Shown here: in pieces, positions 59,285-64,000 of the stretch
Position numbering within the stretch: position 1 is the stretch's first letter
Layout: the number at the start of each line of letters is the position of its first letter
Translations under genes and position numbers: made by a program
Notes under the pieces: generated by a model
Database searches by the model: none
What the model saw: the letters and a program-made list of their open reading frames with translations, nothing else
What the model was told of the DNA's origin: nothing
DNA from: Pelodera strongyloides
Lineage: Eukaryota; Nematoda; Chromadorea; Rhabditida; Rhabditidae
Reading direction: 5' to 3'
Assembly: GCA_036852015.1 (NCBI GenBank)
Contig: JAANDG010000371.1
Location: 62,001 to 126,000 of the forward strand
DNA: 64,000 bases

Positions 59285-59463
59285 GCGAAATACCGGCCGG
59301 TTTTTGAAACGCATCGAGTACTCCCTGCTTTCATATGCTTCATATGGAAATGAGCATAAATTTTAATAAAAAAATAGACCCCAATAGACCCCTTTTAGCA
59401 TAACTGCATAAGAATGCTGATATTTGTGATGCGTTTCAAAAACCGGCTGGTATTTCGCTTTAA
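59279..59463. mobile_element. Palindromic element family A, copy 8
   Basis: Ends TTTAAAGCGAAATACCGGCC and CGGCTGGTATTTCGCTTTAA, directly after family B copy 2. Confidence 0.92.
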
Positions 59464-60043
59464 GTACCCGCTTCTTACGCCAAATCCTTAATTAGCCTAA
59501 CAACAAGGTATTCTACTAATTATCGTTGCACCACTTAACCTTAACACTGGTAAACACCATACCTGTAATCGAGACCACCACAACGTATCAGTATCAAACA
59601 CAAAATTATTCGACGACATTGATAATCGATGACAGATGAAATAACTGTGAATGCCGGCCGCCAAGATCCCAAGCACTATATCTGTCTGTATGTAAATCGG
59701 ATCACGCCATATTACTTTAAAACCGTCTGGGCAGCCGGCGCCCCGGCGCACGCGACAAGAAATATTAAACGATATTAGTCATATCGAGTCCCGTGTCTGG
59801 CGCGCACCTGCACCATCACTTTAATATTAATAGTCTGCTTCATATTGTCTAGACAGGCCGCACTCTCCCTCATTTAATATACAAGATTCCCGAAAAACGG
59901 GTACCGTAATCCATGTAACCCAGTCAGGGATTTGAAATTTTTCCGTCTCCCGACCCCGACCCTATGTACAAGAAACCGGTGACAAAGATTCGCCCTTGCA
60001 CTCTTTAAAAATTGGCACAGCTCCAAGTACATCTCTCAGCGGT

Positions 60044-60131
60044 TAGAGACAGAGACGAGAGACAGAGACGAGAGACAGAGACGAGAGACAGAGACGAGAG
60101 ACAGAGACGAGAGACAGAGACGAGAGACAGA
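60044..60131. repeat. 13-bp tandem repeat (AGAGACAGAGACG)n
   Basis: About six perfect head-to-tail copies. Confidence 0.93.
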
Positions 60132-61908
60132 GGTGTTAGACAGTGACTATCAAACATAGTCTATCACCCATTTTAGATATCATCCTATCACGAGCAACCC
60201 AAAAAGTGTGGTCGTCTAGTCAATCAGAAAAACACCCAATACAAAGGAAAACTGGAAAACATCACAACAGAAAACCGAGGTCGACCACATTAGCACAGGT
60301 ATCGTGCCGGGGGCTCTCCAGGTCTTGCAAAATTGAGTGTCAGTTTCAAGTTCCACACAATATTATCCAGACAGACATTTCAAAATACTTCAGACCCATT
60401 TCCAATTATTTCAGACTCCACATGCCAATGATTCAATCTAATCAGTTCTCTCTCCTCTCCTTCGTTTTCCCCTTTAAAAATCTCAAGTCACATGGTTCCG
60501 CGCTCCAGTGCCCGAACCGTGTCTATCTCGGCGCGCCGGACTTGCCCGGGCGTCGGCGCGTCATACAAAAAAAAGTGCCGCGCATGCCTCCCTGCCTGCA
60601 CGCCACCCTCAAATAGAACGCACTCCTTTCGATTTTCTATAACGAAACCATGATTTTTGATCCCTTAGAGAGGCTAATAGTCACCCTTGGCCGGCAAAAA
60701 AATACATAATGAATACAAATACAAAACATTTCGAAGAAAAAGACATATTGTACAAAGATAATGATTATCGTGACTAATTAATGCGCAGGCAATTAAAAAA
60801 AACCAACGATGCAATACTAATAAAAGCCCTCCGAGTCACATGCCAAAAAAAAACCTTTTGTCCCCTGCGAGAAACAATTTTAGCTACATTTTCACACTTG
60901 ATTAGCAAAAAAGGTGCGATAATTCTCACAAAAAGGTGCAACGCGGAAGTTTTCTTTCCAAATTCCAAAGTTTAAAAACTAATTCAATGGGAACTGGGAA
61001 CACTCACGTTTACTTTGAATTTACACACAAACACAAAGGGCAACAACGCATCATCCCAATAAACTGTTTGTTTAATTAAAAAAAAATAGTAAAACGTCAT
61101 TTTGCACTATAAAGGTAAAGTAATAGACGGACGAACCCGGAGATTCATTAAGACCAGAAGGCTAACACACCAACAGACGACAGATACCCCAATGGTCAAT
61201 GTATTCTTACTTCTGACGATAAATATCAACTATTTTCATAATCATTCCGACTAATTCTCAATTCTCACTCGCCAAATCCATAATAATTAGACCCGCGCCA
61301 ACTTGCAATAACCTCCCGAGATCCCATCCCAATCCGCTCATGTCCCATATACGGCAACGGTAATCAGTAGATGTCACGTCGAGCTATCCTGATGTATTAC
61401 TCCCATTCTCACCGTGACGAACCCCGAATAAGATCTCTATGTCTCTCCGAAAAACGTTCCCGTTCCCCCACGCTGCCCATTATAATCCCCGAACATATAA
61501 AATTATTGGTTGCCACATGACGTGAGACGTGAGACGACACCAAAACACTAATTTAAATATTCCATTTCTCACTGTTCGTCGGGAGCCGAAAACAGACACG
61601 TCGGCATTATTCATAGGCATTTTCCCATTAACCGTGACATGAGCCGGCAAACAATCTATATTGTACTCTATTCCGATAGTATAGGAATGTATATACGTGT
61701 GATGTGGTGATGGTGAAGCCGATAACCATTATACTTTTCCAAATTGCCTTACATAATGCGGTGAGAAATCAATAACGGCAAAACACACTGCCATCAATTA
61801 TGTATACTGTTATAATGTATTCCACATTTCCATAATAAAGATACCGGGACGACATTAGACTACCTCACTGCCTCGTTACCAATGTTAGCTCTACAAAGGG
61901 TGTAACAG

Positions 61909-61980
61909 TCTGGACGGGAATTGAACCCGCGACCCTTCCACGGACATCAATCCACCATCCACTACACCACCACGCAACCA
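61909..61980 (-). repeat. tRNA-like sequence
   Basis: On the - strand, A box TGGTGTAGTGGATGG, B box GGGTTCAATTCCC with a good five-pair T stem (GCGGG/CCCGT), but no acceptor stem. The best-preserved pol III promoter among the tRNA-like relics here. Confidence 0.6.
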
Positions 61981-63688
61981 TACCGCGCTACGCGCGCAGC
62001 GCGCACCACAGTTCAACTCTCCCAAAAACCCGCAACCAAATTGAATTTCGCTTGTGTTCACCAAAATTTCCTTCCCACCCCGAAATCCCAATTTTTTGCA
62101 CATTCTCACGAACGGCACGTGACCCCGGAGATAGGGAAATGGAGAGGGCACGGAGGGACAGAGGGAGATAGAGATGTCTTCAATGTGTGGAACTGAGAGA
62201 CCCAGAAACAGAATTGGCGAGCCATTGAGAAAGACAAGAGTAAGGAGGAGACGCAAAGTTTCGGAAAACGGCAGACGTCGGATCGGTCAGAAGATGGGAA
62301 AGAGATGAAGTTCGAGAGGTCACAGACACCCGGCACGAAAAGCAGACAGTCGATAGGAAAACAAAGTACGGTATTCGCGGGAAAATTAAAAATGTATGGA
62401 AGAAATCGGCAGAGAAACAGAGAAACGGAGACGAGTTAATGTGGCACCTCAAAAGGTGATAAGCCAAATACGATCAGACAGCGCAGAGATGGATTACATC
62501 GTGTCTGAAAACAACCGTCTGTAAAATGACATCCCTGGATGCGGTCAAATATACGGTAGAAACAAAATTTGACAAACAATTCCCTTGCCATCAACCGATT
62601 TGACACTGATCAGATTAGATTTGACAATTCTCAGTTCAACAGTAAGAGGGCGGCATTCACCGGTGTGCATCAATCTATACAATCACTCACATATCGGTCC
62701 AATGCACGTCTAAAGCATTTTAAAACCCCAAACATGAGTCCAGACCTAACCCCAATCCCGTGGCCTCGTTATTTCCCTCCGTTCCCCCAAAAAATTTCAA
62801 TTTGCAAAGGCAACAAAATTCCCCTGCACCATGCGTTTTTTTCTCCCGGGAGTGTGTCCATATCTAGGTCCCGCCTCCTGCACAATGTGGACCTTGCTCC
62901 CCAGGCATCCGTTTGATCGGCATCGTGCGGCTCGTCAAAACAAAAAACATCGACTCTAACTCGGAAAAGAAAAACAACTAGTGCATGACGACGACGCCGC
63001 AGCGTTGCCCAAACTGATGGCGGCACAATCGCGACGGTGGCAAAAGAACCGCGATCGCGATACGAAAAGCCGGCGATATCACAACTATAGAATATTGGGC
63101 TTCCTTCAACCCATTGCTTATATCACATCATGCTTACAATTAGATATTTTTTATGTGTTTAGATCTGTCTCGCATGGTCGTTCAATACACCGTTTCAACC
63201 CAAACATAACTATTCTCTAGGAGCCTCTGTAAATACAAGACCCTTTGACGCTCCCCTCTTCTCTATAGTTGTCCGTGCTCCTCTAATACCTCTCGCGCGC
63301 TGGAAACCCCTCACATAAGAAGAGTAGACAAATTCTCCGAGGACAAAAAACCGCCCTTCGCATACTCAAACAGACGAGACGGGCGTCTAGCGCCCGCCTA
63401 TAGACAGTTCTATTTTATACTATGCGGGGCGCTAGAGCGGAAAGTGTGGTCTTGCCATGTTTCCAATGGAGAACCAGAGAGAGAAAGAATAGAGAGACAA
63501 GGGAAAAACTATTTTCCCTGCATCGGAAATCGTAGCAACCCAACGACGAGCTTTACATAGAACTTTGCTCATTGGGATGTGATCTCAAGCTCACATTCAT
63601 TATCAAACTATCAGTGAAATCCTGGGTCTGTCACAGTCTGCATAGTCAACAGATCGTGGTGTACATAGCCTCAATGCCTCATCCTACA

Positions 63689-63865
63689 TTTAAAGCGAAA
63701 TACAGGCCGTTTTTTGAGGCACATCATGGAAAACTGAATTCTTACGTCAGTTTACTCGAATTTAGCTCGATTTTTTTATTCTCATTTAGGTTCATTTGCA
63801 TACGCTGCATACGAATGCGGGTGTACTCGATGCGTTTCAAAAACCAGCCGGTATTTCGCTTTAAA
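63689..63865. mobile_element. Palindromic element family A, copy 9
   Basis: Ends TTTAAAGCGAAATACAGGCC and CAGCCGGTATTTCGCTTTAA, ~177 bp. Confidence 0.9.
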
Positions 63866-64000
63866 GTCATAAAATCCACCATCCCCGAAAACTTTCGGCA
63901 TTTTCAAGCATTGTAAATGAACGGAATCCGAATGTCCAAACAAACCAATCACAAAAGTAGAGTATAGAGGACGACCTGAGGGCTCAATTAATCAGTAGCC

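Larger units (their letters stand above)
58651..64000. other. Upstream region of the SKI-like gene, no gene assigned
   Basis: No convincing exon on either strand. It holds the B+A palindrome pair (59113-59463), a 13-bp tandem repeat (60044-60131), a tRNA-like sequence (61909-61980), GC-rich short repeats (60500-60600) and a ninth family A copy (63689-63865). It could be the promoter and first intron(s) of the SKI-like gene. Confidence 0.5.

Noticed and set aside
60143..60616. 157-codon frame on the + strand
   Set aside because: The end runs into GC-rich repeat-like sequence, no motif is recognisable, and composition resembles nearby non-coding DNA.

Overview
This is a nuclear window from a rhabditid-type nematode. 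The sequence shows nematode splice acceptors (TTTCAG-like, some TTTTCAAG/TTTAAAG), many small exons, candidate spliced-leader acceptors just before start codons, tRNA genes inside introns, a short GCCTAA run (the nematode telomere unit), and dense short palindromic elements ending in TTTAAAGC. The species cannot be named from sequence alone. Almost none of the long open frames are genes; the real genes had to be assembled exon by exon from splice signals, reading phase and protein similarity.

Six protein-coding genes can be supported. On the + strand: a JIP1-type JNK scaffold (SH3 + PTB; 4494-8566), a class A GPCR of the adenosine-receptor type (16115-28354) and a GPI-anchored Ly6/uPAR-like protein (29530-31226). 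On the - strand, all reading towards the centre: an unrecognised coiled-coil-like protein (36905-32206), an unrecognised helical protein (40947-37919) and a SKI/SnoN (DAF-5-like) corepressor whose certain exons run 58274-44194. The two strand blocks converge at 31.2-32.2 kb. All exon phases join without a frameshift in every model.

Three tRNA genes are intact: tRNA-Lys(TTT) and tRNA-Arg(ACG), nested in the sense direction in consecutive introns of the JIP gene, and initiator tRNA-Met(CAT) on the - strand at 10.9 kb. Several further tRNA-like sequences with A and B boxes look like decayed tRNAs or tRNA-derived retroposons.

The rest is repeat-rich: nine copies of one ~180-bp palindrome family, a second family that twice abuts it at a shared TTTAAA, six copies of a ~155-bp foldback (one with a 49-C tract in its middle), a ~390-bp retroposon-like element with a CAAA tail in introns of two genes, a 22-bp CTACCCC minisatellite, a 187-bp tandem repeat, and many CT/GA microsatellites whose pyrimidine strand is usually the sense strand of the gene containing them.

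Functionally, a JNK scaffold, a TGF-beta/dauer-pathway SKI homologue and a purinergic-type receptor are signalling genes, but nothing in the sequence shows that they work together; the three - strand genes are only loosely spaced (1-3 kb), so an operon is possible but not shown.
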